64,000 bases of DNA from Holtermannia corniformis (lineage: Eukaryota; Basidiomycota; Tremellomycetes; Holtermanniales). The notes beneath the pieces were generated by a model. That model was given only the letters and a program-made list of their open reading frames with translations. It made no database searches and was not told the origin of the DNA. The stretch's first letter is position 1. Each line of letters opens with the position of its first letter. The stretch is taken from NCBI GenBank assembly GCA_001599935.1, contig BCIJ01000032.1:134015-198014 (forward strand). The letters run 5' to 3'. This document shows positions 35,111-44,347 of the stretch, in pieces. The position numbers were made by a program, and so were the translations under genes.

Positions 35111-35569
35111 TGGCGATGACCGCGCGGTCCCGCAACACCGCTACGACAAGGACGTCGGGCGTCAGCAAATGTACCGAAAGGGCGCGGCCCTCGAGCAACA
35201 AAGCTGGAGCACATATCGCTGTGGCTTCAGACTTGGGTACTGTGGGAGACGACGGAGGTGGAAGACGTCTGTCAGCTGTAGGTGTTTTGTCTTGCACGCT
35301 CCTGGGACATCGTTCCGAATCAGTGAGATGCGACCTGTGCTGTACGTTATCATGAGCCATCAGAGCGGGACCCGCAGTATTACGGGCCATCATGGATTTT
35401 CTAGGTCAGCTCTAGCTCTACTAGGGCGTGATTGTCATTTATAGCACCTCGTACACTCAGTAGGAATTTAGCGAGCTACAGCGTGTGACAAGGGCGGCGA
35501 GGCCGCCCGAGCAATAAAAAGAATTGAATAAATTATTTATGTACGATTCGAGAGGGGCTCAGCAAAGTT
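35111..35569. other. Intergenic region, partly AT-rich
   Basis: No supported gene. Near 35510-35545 the sequence becomes distinctly A/T-rich compared with its surroundings, just beyond the pol III terminators of the tRNA-Ser gene. Confidence 0.4.
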
Positions 35570-35586
35570 CAAAAAAGATCAAAAAG
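35570..35586 (-). terminator. RNA polymerase III terminators of tRNA-Ser
   Basis: Two T-runs on the minus strand (five T, then six T) begin a few bases after the tRNA 3' end, the usual pol III stop signal with a backup. Confidence 0.8.
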
Positions 35587-35591
35587 ATGTT

Positions 35592-35686
35592 CGACAACGA
35601 CAGGATTCGAACCTGTGCACCCGAAGGTAACAGATGTTAAAGTATACCTTCTAGTCTGTCGCATTGGACCTCTCTGCCACGTTGTC
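35592..35686 (-). tRNA. tRNA-Ser(AGA) with a ~13-nt anticodon-loop intron
   Basis: The 7-bp acceptor stem GACAACG/CGTTGTC is perfect, with discriminator G as expected for serine. The T-arm contains the B-box GGTTCGAATCC, and the variable arm is long (TACCTTCGGGTG). The anticodon stem ACAGA/TCTGT encloses CTAGAA, giving U33 followed by anticodon AGA. About 13 nt (near GGTATACTTTAAC) intervene after position 37, in the canonical place for a nuclear tRNA intron. A Leu(UAG) reading was considered because TAG is visible, but the stem register and U33 give AGA. No CCA is encoded, as in eukaryotes. Confidence 0.9.
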
Positions 35687-35790
35687 ATTCGATGTTTGGA
35701 AGGGAACACTTGTAGATAGATTCGAACATTAGTATTTGTCTGATTACGGCATGGCATCATTCATCCTCTTTCTCCTCGTTTTTGCTCATG

Positions 35791-36213
35791 TTACGTCCCC
35801 TCACACGGCTCGGTCGTAGTCGTTACTGGTACTACTGTGGTAGTTGTAGGCGCCTGAGTTGTCGAGGAGCCTGCAGTTCCAGTCGGCCCTGTGGTGCCCG
35901 TACCGGTCCCCGTTTCCGAGCTAGCCGCTCCCTCTTCGTCGCAGTCGTCTTCATCCAACAACTGCTGGCACTGATCCGGCAACGTCGTGTTGGTAGGTAG
36001 CGGTTTGCAGCACTGGCCAAACAAGTCTGCATTCGACGTCTGCAAGTCGGTACACTGGGCTTGTCAGCTCGTCCCGTTTGGTCTGGGCGAACTCACGCCA
36101 CTGTCTTGAAAGCGCTCTTGGAATTCGTCTGTTTTCTCGACAAAGTAGTTGTAGTAGTCGCAAGCCAGTGCGACTGTCGGGAACGCCAAGAGGAATAACA
36201 GATGGACCCGCAT
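35791..36213 (-). CDS. Small secreted cysteine- and threonine-rich protein
   Basis: Starts at ATG 36213 with a clear signal peptide, MRVHLLFLLAFPTVALA, cleaved before CDYYNYFVEK. A 45-nt intron follows GC-rich exon 1 (donor GTGAGT). Exon 2 reads CTDLQTSNADLFGQCCKPLP, then NTTLPDQCQQLLDEDDCDEE. The tail is Ser/Thr-rich (GTGTGTTGPTGTAG, then TTQAPTTTTVVPVTTTTE) and ends PCEGT. Mature product about 108 residues with seven cysteines and a likely O-glycosylated stalk. No GPI signal. Could be a wall-associated protein or effector-like secreted protein; no family recognised. Confidence 0.75.
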
Positions 36214-36852
36214 CGGTTGTTGTGCGGTGAGAGGGGACGAGAGGTGCGATGGAGTATCGATCGCATGCGTGAAAGGACAACTGTTTGTAGCAGGTGGACA
36301 AAGGAGCTGTCGCCGTGGAAAGGTTTCAGTACACTCGACGCCCGAAAGGAAGCGCAACAGCGCTGATCGAGTGAGGCAGTGGTCGGTAGACATCGTCTTT
36401 GAGCTCTTGTAGGCGCAATGTACTGGGTCGATCATCCGACCTCGACCATGGTGTGCAGTAGTGTGCTCAGCCCTCCCGGCGGTACAAGTCGTTTCGCAGC
36501 ACCGGCTTGTACCAAGTGTCACCTCAGCGCAGAACAGATCCTGCCTGTTGTTCAATTCGGCCGGGTGACCCGCCGCGCGTGTCTCTGCAACGGAGTGGCT
36601 GCTGAACCAAACCTCCCATCTATGATCCGTCATGATCCAAGTGAACCGCGATGATAGCAAGTTGTTGGATTACTGGATGTTAAGCGAATGCGCTCCAACG
36701 ACAACTGCAACGTCGATCAGACAAGCCAGATCAGAACACCAAACTCCAAAGTCTCATCCATGTGTTCTATTCACCGCTGTATATCCACCCCAAGTTGACC
36801 CGCTTCCTTTCTAAACATCTGCAAGCGTCCGAGCGCATACGACTGANCTATA
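36214..36852. other. Intergenic region with one ambiguous base
   Basis: About 640 bp without a supported gene. It includes an undetermined base (N) at 36847, close to the choline kinase stop codon. It should hold the promoter of the secreted protein. Confidence 0.4.
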
Positions 36853-38579
36853 TCAGCTCGCCCTCTTCCCATCCAACGTGCCGCCGCCACTCACAAGATA
36901 ATCAAACTCGACTTGCGTCGCGTCCTCACCGGCCTGAATCTGCTCTTCAGCCTGGACGACCCCCCACAGAGCCCACGCAACGCTCGAAGCCGGGCTCCAG
37001 ACCCTAACTTCGCGCTCTAGCGCTCTCACTTTTTCAACGCTCACATCGCCGCTCTCGCGGAGCTCTTCGTGTCCGTTCAGAGGGTTCATCTTGAGTGACA
37101 GATAAGCGCGGTAGAAGACCTCGCGCTCCTCTGGCGTGGGGTACGGCGAGTGCGAAGAGAGGGAATGCGAAAGCGTCGGGTGGTGGTAGTTTGCGCGCCA
37201 TTCGTGGAAATGGTTGGCAATGTCGTAGCCTCGGGTGTTGGGCGCTGCGTATTCGAAATCGACGACGATGAGCTGAGGGGCGTTAGTATGGTGTGAAGGT
37301 GGATCTGGACAAACTCGGTGATGCGCGGGTTCGCCTGGGGGGAGGTCGTTGTCAAGACGGAGGATGTTGCCGTACTGCGTATCGTTGTCTGCGCGCGTCA
37401 GCGTCATTAACATCAGCACGCAACTCACGCGCAAACACCCTGCCCTTGCCCTTATCGTCCGAGGCCTCGACAAACGCCTTGTAAGCATCAATCTCCCTCT
37501 CGACGCGCTCGAGCGCAAACTGCTGCTCCCACGTTTCCCATCTCCCCCCGCGCTCGCCGATACCGGCAATCACGTCTTTGGCAATCTCAAACCATTCGCG
37601 CAGCAGGCGCCAGACGTTTGGCTCGCCCTCGGTCCCGTGCTCGTAGCCTAACGCGTGCAGGTCGACAGAATGCAGCTCGCGCATCCGGCACGCGATCCCC
37701 TGCGAGGTCGCGGGTGAACGGAGCTCGGCGGCAGTGAGGGCGCGCGAGGGGAAGAACTGCTCGAGCCGACCATTGCCAAACGTGCCGTACACTTTGGGGC
37801 CGAGGCCGTATTGCGAGCTGAGGACATGGAGGATGCGAAGCTCTTCAGTGCGCGAGATGAGGGCGCCAGAGGACGGGCCGTAGATGCGCAACAGGACGGT
37901 GGGTGGGATCTCGTCTTGGGGGACGGGGAACGGCACGTCGGGGTCGGCGGGTGGCATCGTCGGGGTCAGCAGCGGGGACATGGTGGGTGATGTTGCTTTC
38001 GAAGACGGGTTGTAGGTGATGAAGAAGACGGCGTTGGTAAGAGCGCCCGAGACTCTTTGCAGGTGGATCGACGACGGCTTGAGCAGCGGGTTGGTCCACC
38101 GCGGCACTTTCTACTGGTATCAGCTCTATCCAGCACTCATATTCGCTTACAGTCCGCCTGAGGATCGCCAGTAGCTTGGTCTTGAACACGGGATGGCGCC
38201 ATTCACTGTATCATCAGCCATGGTACCTGTCACACGATCACACGCACCTCGCGTCCACGCTCAGCTCGACATGGCGCACGCCCTTGACTCTGTCGCCCTG
38301 GACTCTACTGCCCAGACTCGAGGTCGAGCCGTCACTCTCGGCTCCGTCGAGCGAGAGCGCGGCCACGTCGGGACTCAACGGTGGGGACGGCTCGAGCGGG
38401 CCATCGAGTTGAAAGTCTTCGAGCTTGGAGTAGGACGAGGTGGATGACTTCCGGAGTGGTGGAGGCATCGGGTGCGAGCTTGAAGCGGCAGTTGCGGGAA
38501 AGGGAAAGGCCGAAGTTGATGGGGTGCGGCGTGTAGCTGATGTGGGCACGGCGTCGGGTGACTCGGTCAGTGTGGGCAT
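36853..38579 (-). CDS. Choline/ethanolamine kinase
   Basis: Starts at ATG 38579 (MPTLTESPDAVPTSATRR) with a Ser/Pro-rich N-terminus. The kinase region includes LQRVSGALTNAVFFITYNP, TVLLRIYGPSSGALISRTEE, LGPKVYGTFGNGRLEQFFPS and RMRELHSVDLHALGYEHGTE. An intron joins FA to HNDTQYGNILRLDND, the Brenner/catalytic motif. The DFEY motif follows as LIVVDFEYAAPNTRGYDIAN, with HFHEWRANYHHP. The C-terminus includes SPASSVAWALWGVVQAEEQ. The enzyme phosphorylates choline (or ethanolamine) with ATP, the first step of the Kennedy pathway to phosphatidylcholine. All catalytic motifs are intact. Stop TGA at 36853-36855. Confidence 0.92.
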
Positions 38580-39298
38580 CTCGTGTTGCGCTGTGGCTTT
38601 GTGGGAGCTGATGAGATGAGCTCGAGAGCTGTCCTGTCCTGTGCCGCCGTGAATGCTCGTGTGTTATCTCGAGTCTACGAGAGCACGACAAGGTGACGCT
38701 GTTTGCCAACGCAGCCTAGCACCACTGTAGCAACTCGGTAGCATCGTGTGGCAGACGGCGATGCGAACGGCCCATGTCAACGACAGCAGTGTGACAGCCA
38801 TGCTCATGGTTCACTGTGCAGCAGTGATCGGCTGGCTTGAGCAGTCGGGCGTGTACGGAGCATGTTCACTTTCGCAACCATGCGCCAGGCAGGTCGCGTG
38901 CGTCTTGTATCTGCTGCAGAGCGTGCTCAGTAGCGTGAACGACGTCAAGGCAGCCTTGGATGCACTCCAGACCATCGGATTGCATCCAAGCGGACGTTTA
39001 CAACGTCACACTCACGGTGAGCTCGCGCCGCAGCACGCTCTGCATTGTTGAGCCAAAGCTGGTGCCACATTTTGCGTGGCAATTGTAATCGGCTCGTAGT
39101 GACGAATTGTCGGCTTTTCGGCGTGGCGCATAAGCAAACCCCTCCTGTGGCGGCACTAATTTGTCAGACGCCTAATCGCGCGACTACCGAGCCCTCGCGT
39201 GCCTACCATGTCGTAATGACACTGTCGATCACTGCCAACAAGTATCCTTAACGCCCTCCTTGCCTGTCAACAGGCAGCAATGGCCTGATCTCCCTGCA
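38580..39298. other. Divergent intergenic region
   Basis: About 720 bp between choline kinase and the DENN gene. A 96-codon open frame (ATG 38761 to 39051, MRTAHVNDSSVTAM...) has no family or splice support and I do not call it a gene. Confidence 0.4.
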
Positions 39299-41893
39299 AT
39301 GGCACAAGTCAGCCTCAACGAGCTTCATCTAGACCAAGATGAAGACGGCGACATCGGACTCACATCCACCACCTCGCCTATCACCTCGCTGCCATCGTCC
39401 CGGTCCGTGCCTGCATTGAGCTCCCTCGCAAAGCCAGCCAGCGTCTCGACAACGCCGAATGGACGGACGCGGGATGTGTCCACTCCTGGGATCGGCCTGG
39501 GATCGGTCGTCCCCAGTGTCAGTCAAGACCCTTTCAACGATACGACGCCAAAGGCGCGACCGCATGCACCGACGACGAGCTACTTTCTTGCCAATGCAGG
39601 CTCGAGCTCAACCGGCACCCCGCCAGAATCTCCAACGTCAAGTCCGCGACCGCGGTTGAACAGCTCGTTGAGCCGTACCCGCTCACTTAACCTCAAAATC
39701 CCAATCGTGGACCCGAACGCGCGCTCGACAGTGTCAGCTCATCCCTCAGGGGACCGCCGGCCGTCGTTTGGCCCGCTGTCGCCAACGAGAGCAGCGCTAT
39801 CGAGCGCCACAACACCGCGCAAGCATGGACCTTTGATCGGGCAGGAAACGGCGGCCAGAATGTCTCGCTGGGTCAAAGAGGTCGTCGTATGCAACTTTGA
39901 CCTCGAGCGCGGACCGGTCGTCGAACGCCGTGTCGGCAGTCGGCGTTGGGGTCCTGGCGAGAAGGAGAACGTGTAAGTTGACTCCATCCGATCACGATCC
40001 TCACCATAGCATCACAGCGCATTCTCCTCGTTCCCCGACACGAGCCTGTTTGCCGAAGGCTCGATCCCGTTCTCGTTCAAGATCCGGCATATCCCACCTG
40101 AACCTGCGACGCTGAACGAGCCGGAACCCATCTCACCCATGCCCACGACGCCAGAGTTCAACATGGTCCGCTCCATCTCGGAACGCAAGCGCGAGCGCGA
40201 GCGCACGGCCGACCTGAAATCAGACGAATACAGGCGCTGGGACGGTCGAGGCCGAGAATGGCTGTACGGTTTCGTGTGGTTTCAGCAGCGCAGGGATGGC
40301 GGGATCAAGCGCGGGTATATGCAGGTACGTGCGCAGCGAGCCAAACCACAAACTGACGGCGCAGAAATCACTCGTCATACTGACACACCTCCCGTTCCCG
40401 ACCTTGTGGACGGCCGTGCTGGATCGGCTCGCGCCGGCGTATTTTGAGCATGGCGAGACGGCACTGGAAGCGACTTGTCATGCTATAGCTCAGTGGTGGG
40501 TTCCTGCCTCTGCCTTGTCACTATCGCGTGCTTCTCCCCCAACTTGACCGCCTCTCGCCCCTTCACCTCTGTCCTAGCTCCGCCCCGCCCCCTACTTGTC
40601 CCTCAATCCAACCCCTCGCCTCGCCTCGCCTCCCCACGCTGACTATTCATCCCAGGCCAGACCCAGTCCCCGACACAACCCTCGACCTCGCAATCATGAC
40701 CGACGTCCTGAGCGTCAAACTCCCAGATCTGTCAGAGGCGCCGCAGATTGGACGAGCGTTCCCGCCCGTTTCGCTTGGGGATCATGAGCGGACGGTGAGT
40801 GGCTAGCGCCATATCGCTTCTACACACAACCACAGCGCTAACAACAAAAGATCCTCGCATCATTACCTCCCTCGACCCCACTGCGCGCATTCGCATCCTT
40901 TCTCCCCGCCCTCTGGTCTCTCTGGGAATGTCTCGTGCTCGCCGAGCCGATCCTCATCATCGCGCCAGACCCGAAAACCTGCTCCGACATTGTTTGGTGG
41001 CTGCGCGATCTCATGCGCCCGGTGCGTCCCCACCTCGACCGAGGTAGCAAGCGCTGACGCACGCAGATCCCCCCGGTTGGCGATTTCCGACCCTACCTCC
41101 ATATCCACGACCACGACTTTTCCCTCCTCGTCAACGCCAACAAACCGCAAGCCGGCGCCGTCGTCGGCGTCACCAACCCGTTTTTCCGTAACGCGGCCGC
41201 ACACTGGCCAAACGTCATCTCCATCCCGGCCGATCGAAGAGGCGATGTGCCAGAGGGCTTTGTTAGCCGGCGGCATCGCCACGTATCGAAAGATCGCGTG
41301 CTGCTCAAGCGGCTCGAGGCGCTGGTGGCCGAGGGACGGCTGGATGGTGCGTGCAGTTGAATGTAGGGGATTCGGCTGACGGCGGTAGATGCGGCGGGGA
41401 ACGACGCACTGAGAATACATTTCCAGCAATTGACGGAAAAGATGCTCGTCCCGCTTAATCGCTACTTTCAGACGCTCATCCCTCCAGCCTCAGAGTGAGT
41501 CAGACCCTGCGCAATCAACAGACTGACGCCCACAGCCCCACCGGGCGGATCAAACCCTTCTCCCTCCCGGCCTTTCTCGATCACCTCCGCACGCGCGGCC
41601 CCAATCCACTCAACTTTCGCACAAAAGGCCTCTCTTCGAAATCCCGCGTGGAAGCAGACTTCTACTCGTCCTTGTGCATGGGCGGCAGCTTTGCAGGCTG
41701 GTTGGCGGCCAGAGTAAAGTGTGCCGGCGACGCCGTGGCCGTTGCGAGCGCTGGCGCGAGTGAGGACGGGAGCAGCTGGCGCGCGAGCGAGGAATCGGAT
41801 CCGGATCCAGATCCCGGTGAGCGCTATCCGGCCCAGGCGAGACGAGCGAGCGACGGTGCCGTCCTGTTGGGCTTGGGCAGGTTTAGAGGCTGA
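39299..41893 (+). CDS. DENN-domain protein, DENND6/Avl9-like
   Basis: Starts at ATG 39299 (MAQVSLNELHLDQDEDGD), with a long Ser/Thr/Pro-rich disordered N-terminus. The uDENN part begins SRWVKEVVVCNFDLERGPVV and, across an intron, AFSSFPDTSLFAEGSIPFSF. The frame continues REWLYGFVWFQQRRDGGIKR, KSLVILTHLPFPTLWTAVLD and, further on, PLRAFASFLPALWSLWECLV, LAEPILIIAPDPKTCSDIVW and PPVGDFRPYLHIHDHDFSLL. The last exon gives KPFSLPAFLDHLRTRGPNPL and LYSSLCMGGSFAGWLA-like sequence, ending at TGA 41891. The order matches DENND6 (FAM116) proteins, which are Rab GEFs in recycling-endosome or late secretory traffic. At least seven introns, some around 140 nt or longer. Confidence 0.82.
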
Positions 41894-42113
41894 TGGATGC
41901 ATTGTATCTCTTTCCAAAATGTCGTCCTGCTGGCTCAGTTGATCGCGTCGAACGTCTTGTGGCACGAGCTCTACGCGTACACGTAGCAGGTCACCGAAGA
42001 CGGCGACACTGGCTGCCGCACGTCTGCAGTTTTTCATCGTCTCACGTAGCAGCCTAGCGACAAAGCGCTGTTGGGACGAGGTCGACCAACTGCATTAGAT
42101 CGTGCACGACCTC

Positions 42114-42416
42114 TCAACCTGAAGCCCCGTTACGACACTGTGCAATCCATCAGCCAACCTGCCGTGCAGAAACGGTACGCACCGTGTAGCACATGGTCGT
42201 ACACGCGTCCTTGGCATCTAGGAAGAAGCTTAACGGTGCCGTCGCTCCGCACACTGTGCATTCCTCGCACACCTCGCAGCATCCGACGCAGCAGTGGTCC
42301 GATGAGTCCTGGCTGTGGCAGCACTTCCAGTTGGGCTCCGACGGGACCCCGCTCCATTTGGTGCATTCAACCTTGACGTTGTCCTTGCACTCGATCTTTT
42401 TGGACGCGGTAGACAT
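42114..42416 (-). CDS. Cysteine-rich small protein, family A copy 1
   Basis: Exon 1 (42416-42183) starts MSTASKKIECKDNVKVEC and continues PNWKCCHSQDSSDHCC, then VGCCEVCEECTVCGA and DACTTMCYT. A 45-nt phase-0 intron (donor GTGCGT, acceptor GCACAG) leads to a short last exon starting Cys-Arg (CRNGASG). Product 85 residues with 14 Cys, no signal peptide and no membrane segment. The CxxCxxCxxC spacing suggests zinc or other thiophilic metal binding, or a disulfide mini-domain; this is inference. Its two paralogues lie immediately upstream on the same strand and share the intron position. Confidence 0.75.
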
Positions 42417-42844
42417 TGGTGTGGGCGCGGACGGAGCTCAGCGCACGCTCTTGTACTGTGGGTCCGAGCGCGGACTGTGAAGCGCTTCGAACCGGACCCA
42501 ACTGTGTCACAATGGAGCCGTCTGACTGCGCGTTTGGAAGACGCGGATTGCACGGTTCAGTCGAAGGCGGCAGGCTATGGGCGCTACTGTTGGTCAAGCT
42601 CCGCTGACATTCTCAGCCGTCGGGCGTGGGCATCGAGGTGCGTTGCCTAGGAGATAGCGCCTTGGAGCAGACCTCGACCGTCTCTTTGTGAACACATAGG
42701 TTGCATATCAGCAGGACTGGACTGAAGCAGGTTCGGAACGAAGCAGCATTGGGCTTTCAAACGTTGGACGACCAGTTGATCGCTCACCATTCGACTGCAT
42801 AGAGTATCGTAGGGGAAAAGCTGCTTTGACTGATGCATGCTCGG

Positions 42845-43154
42845 TTAGAGCCGGTGCTGCACGCATTGTCAGTAACCGGATCGAGCAGCACTGACTCACT
42901 GCTGGGCATTCCGTACTAAACAGCGGCTCTTCGTAATCATTGTACCCCGTCTGGTACTTCTCACAGTGCATGACATCTTGGCATACACTGCAAATTTCGC
43001 ACTCGCCGCAACAGCCCGCACAGCGCCCGTCTTCAGACCAAGAGGTGGCGTCGGACCCGACTTGGCTGTGCTCGCAGCCGAGATTTCGTTCAGAGCAGTG
43101 TAGGCAGCTGCGTACAATGTTGTGTTTACGCCGTAGAACGATGCTAGATGTCAT
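42845..43154 (-). CDS. Cysteine-rich small protein, family A copy 2
   Basis: Exon 1 (43154-42900) starts MTSSIVLRRKHNIVRSC and continues LHCSERNLGCEHSQVGSD, RCAGCCGECEICSVCQD and MHCEKYQTGYNDYEEPLF, then STECPA. A 43-nt phase-0 intron (donor GTGAGT, acceptor GTGCAG) leads to a three-codon last exon, His-Arg-Leu. Product 88 residues. The core CxxCCGECExCxxC is nearly identical to copy 3. The last exon has His where the other two copies have Cys. No signal peptide. Function unknown. Confidence 0.75.
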
Positions 43155-43635
43155 GTCGTTAGAGGGATGCAAACGCGCTGGGGCCGCTGGCGTCTTTGTA
43201 CCGTGCGCAACTAAACTCCGCCTTGATTGGCCGCGTGTTGTCAGAGGCCTGTCAAGGGTCAACCGCGGTGTCTGACCACCGTCCGTACAGGGATCCTTTC
43301 GTGCACCACTGTAGCTCTCACCGTTGTCAATGTCAAAGGAGACGTGAAACACTGCCAAGCGCGCAACCGAGGGGCGCGCTGCATGACGACATGACATCGG
43401 TGTGCGCAGGCATACGGATCGAGCAGTCGAGTCGTGCCGAACAAGTCGTAGACACGGTATGGGTTATGTACAGTGATCCGATAGCGCTTTGGAGGCCCAT
43501 GGGGACGCCTCGTCCATGAATTTGCTGTCTTGCACGCAGACACACTAGGACGGTTACCCGTCGCGGTCAAAGCACAGTGTGAAAGGCTGCACTGAGCCCT
43601 AGAGCCTGGTCTGTATCGCATGCATCGGTCTCTAA

Positions 43636-43924
43636 CTACTCTGGACGACACTGCCATGTATCAGCTACAAGACCGGTACAAGAGATCACGTACGCCGGAG
43701 CAGAGCACCGAGTAGTGGACGCTACCATCGCTGTCTTGATACATGAATTCGTTGACACTACAGACGGCATCGCACTCGTAGCACATCTCACACTCACCGC
43801 AGCACGTCGCGCACTTGTCCTTGTTCACCTTGCTGTGCCGGCAAAGGACAGAGTGGGCCTGACATGTCCAACAGTATTTTCGCTCTTGCGACATGGATGA
43901 GAGGGGAGCAGCGGTTCGAGGCAT
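43636..43924 (-). CDS. Cysteine-rich small protein, family A copy 3
   Basis: Exon 1 (43924-43694) starts MPRTAAPLSSMSQERKYC; an internal Met at codon 11 is an alternative start. It continues WTCQAHSVLCRHSKVNK, CATCCGECEMCYECDAVC and NEFMYQDSDGSVHYSVLC, then SG. A 43-nt phase-0 intron (donor GTACGT, branch CTGAT, acceptor GGCAG) leads to the last exon Cys-Arg-Pro-Glu. Product 81 residues, 11-12 Cys. It shares the CxHSxV, CxxCCGECExC and terminal CR exon with its neighbours. It is the farthest upstream member of the array. Confidence 0.75.
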
Positions 43925-44347
43925 TGTGTGGAATCGGTAGTGCTTGGGATGGTGGGCGAACGGCGTTGCGGCGGACCCTACTTATACGGCGTCAGCAGGG
44001 AGACCTAGAGACGCACGAAGTCAGCGCAACCCCGCCGCACAAAGGGTTGCGTGCGGAGGCTGTGTACCAGGACAGTCTGTGTCAATGGGACGTATGCAGA
44101 GAATGGAGTCGAGGCCCGTCGCGGTGCTGCCGGCTGTTGGATCGCCACGGTGAGGATCGCCACCGGGTCGAGGATGCTCACCTGCAACGTACTACTTGCA
44201 CTCGGCGTCGACCAGCCGTCTCTCGAGCTCATCCAACACCTTGGCCACCACCACCAACGCTCTCAGCGTGAAAGGAGCCACGCCGTGGGTCATATCCTCA
44301 CAAGCTGATTGTCGCTGATCGTCGGTGACCAGCTCCGACTGACGACC

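Noticed and set aside
35592..35686. tRNA-Leu(UAG) reading of the tRNA gene
   Set aside because: The anticodon stem ACAGA/TCTGT places U33 so that AGA is the anticodon, and discriminator G fits serine rather than leucine.
36847..36847. Ambiguous base N as a sign of a break in choline kinase
   Set aside because: It lies a few bases downstream of the choline kinase stop codon, so it does not affect the coding frame.
38761..39051. 96-codon plus-strand ORF in the choline kinase/DENN intergenic region
   Set aside because: No homology, no splice signals, and unremarkable composition; treated as a chance ORF in promoter DNA.
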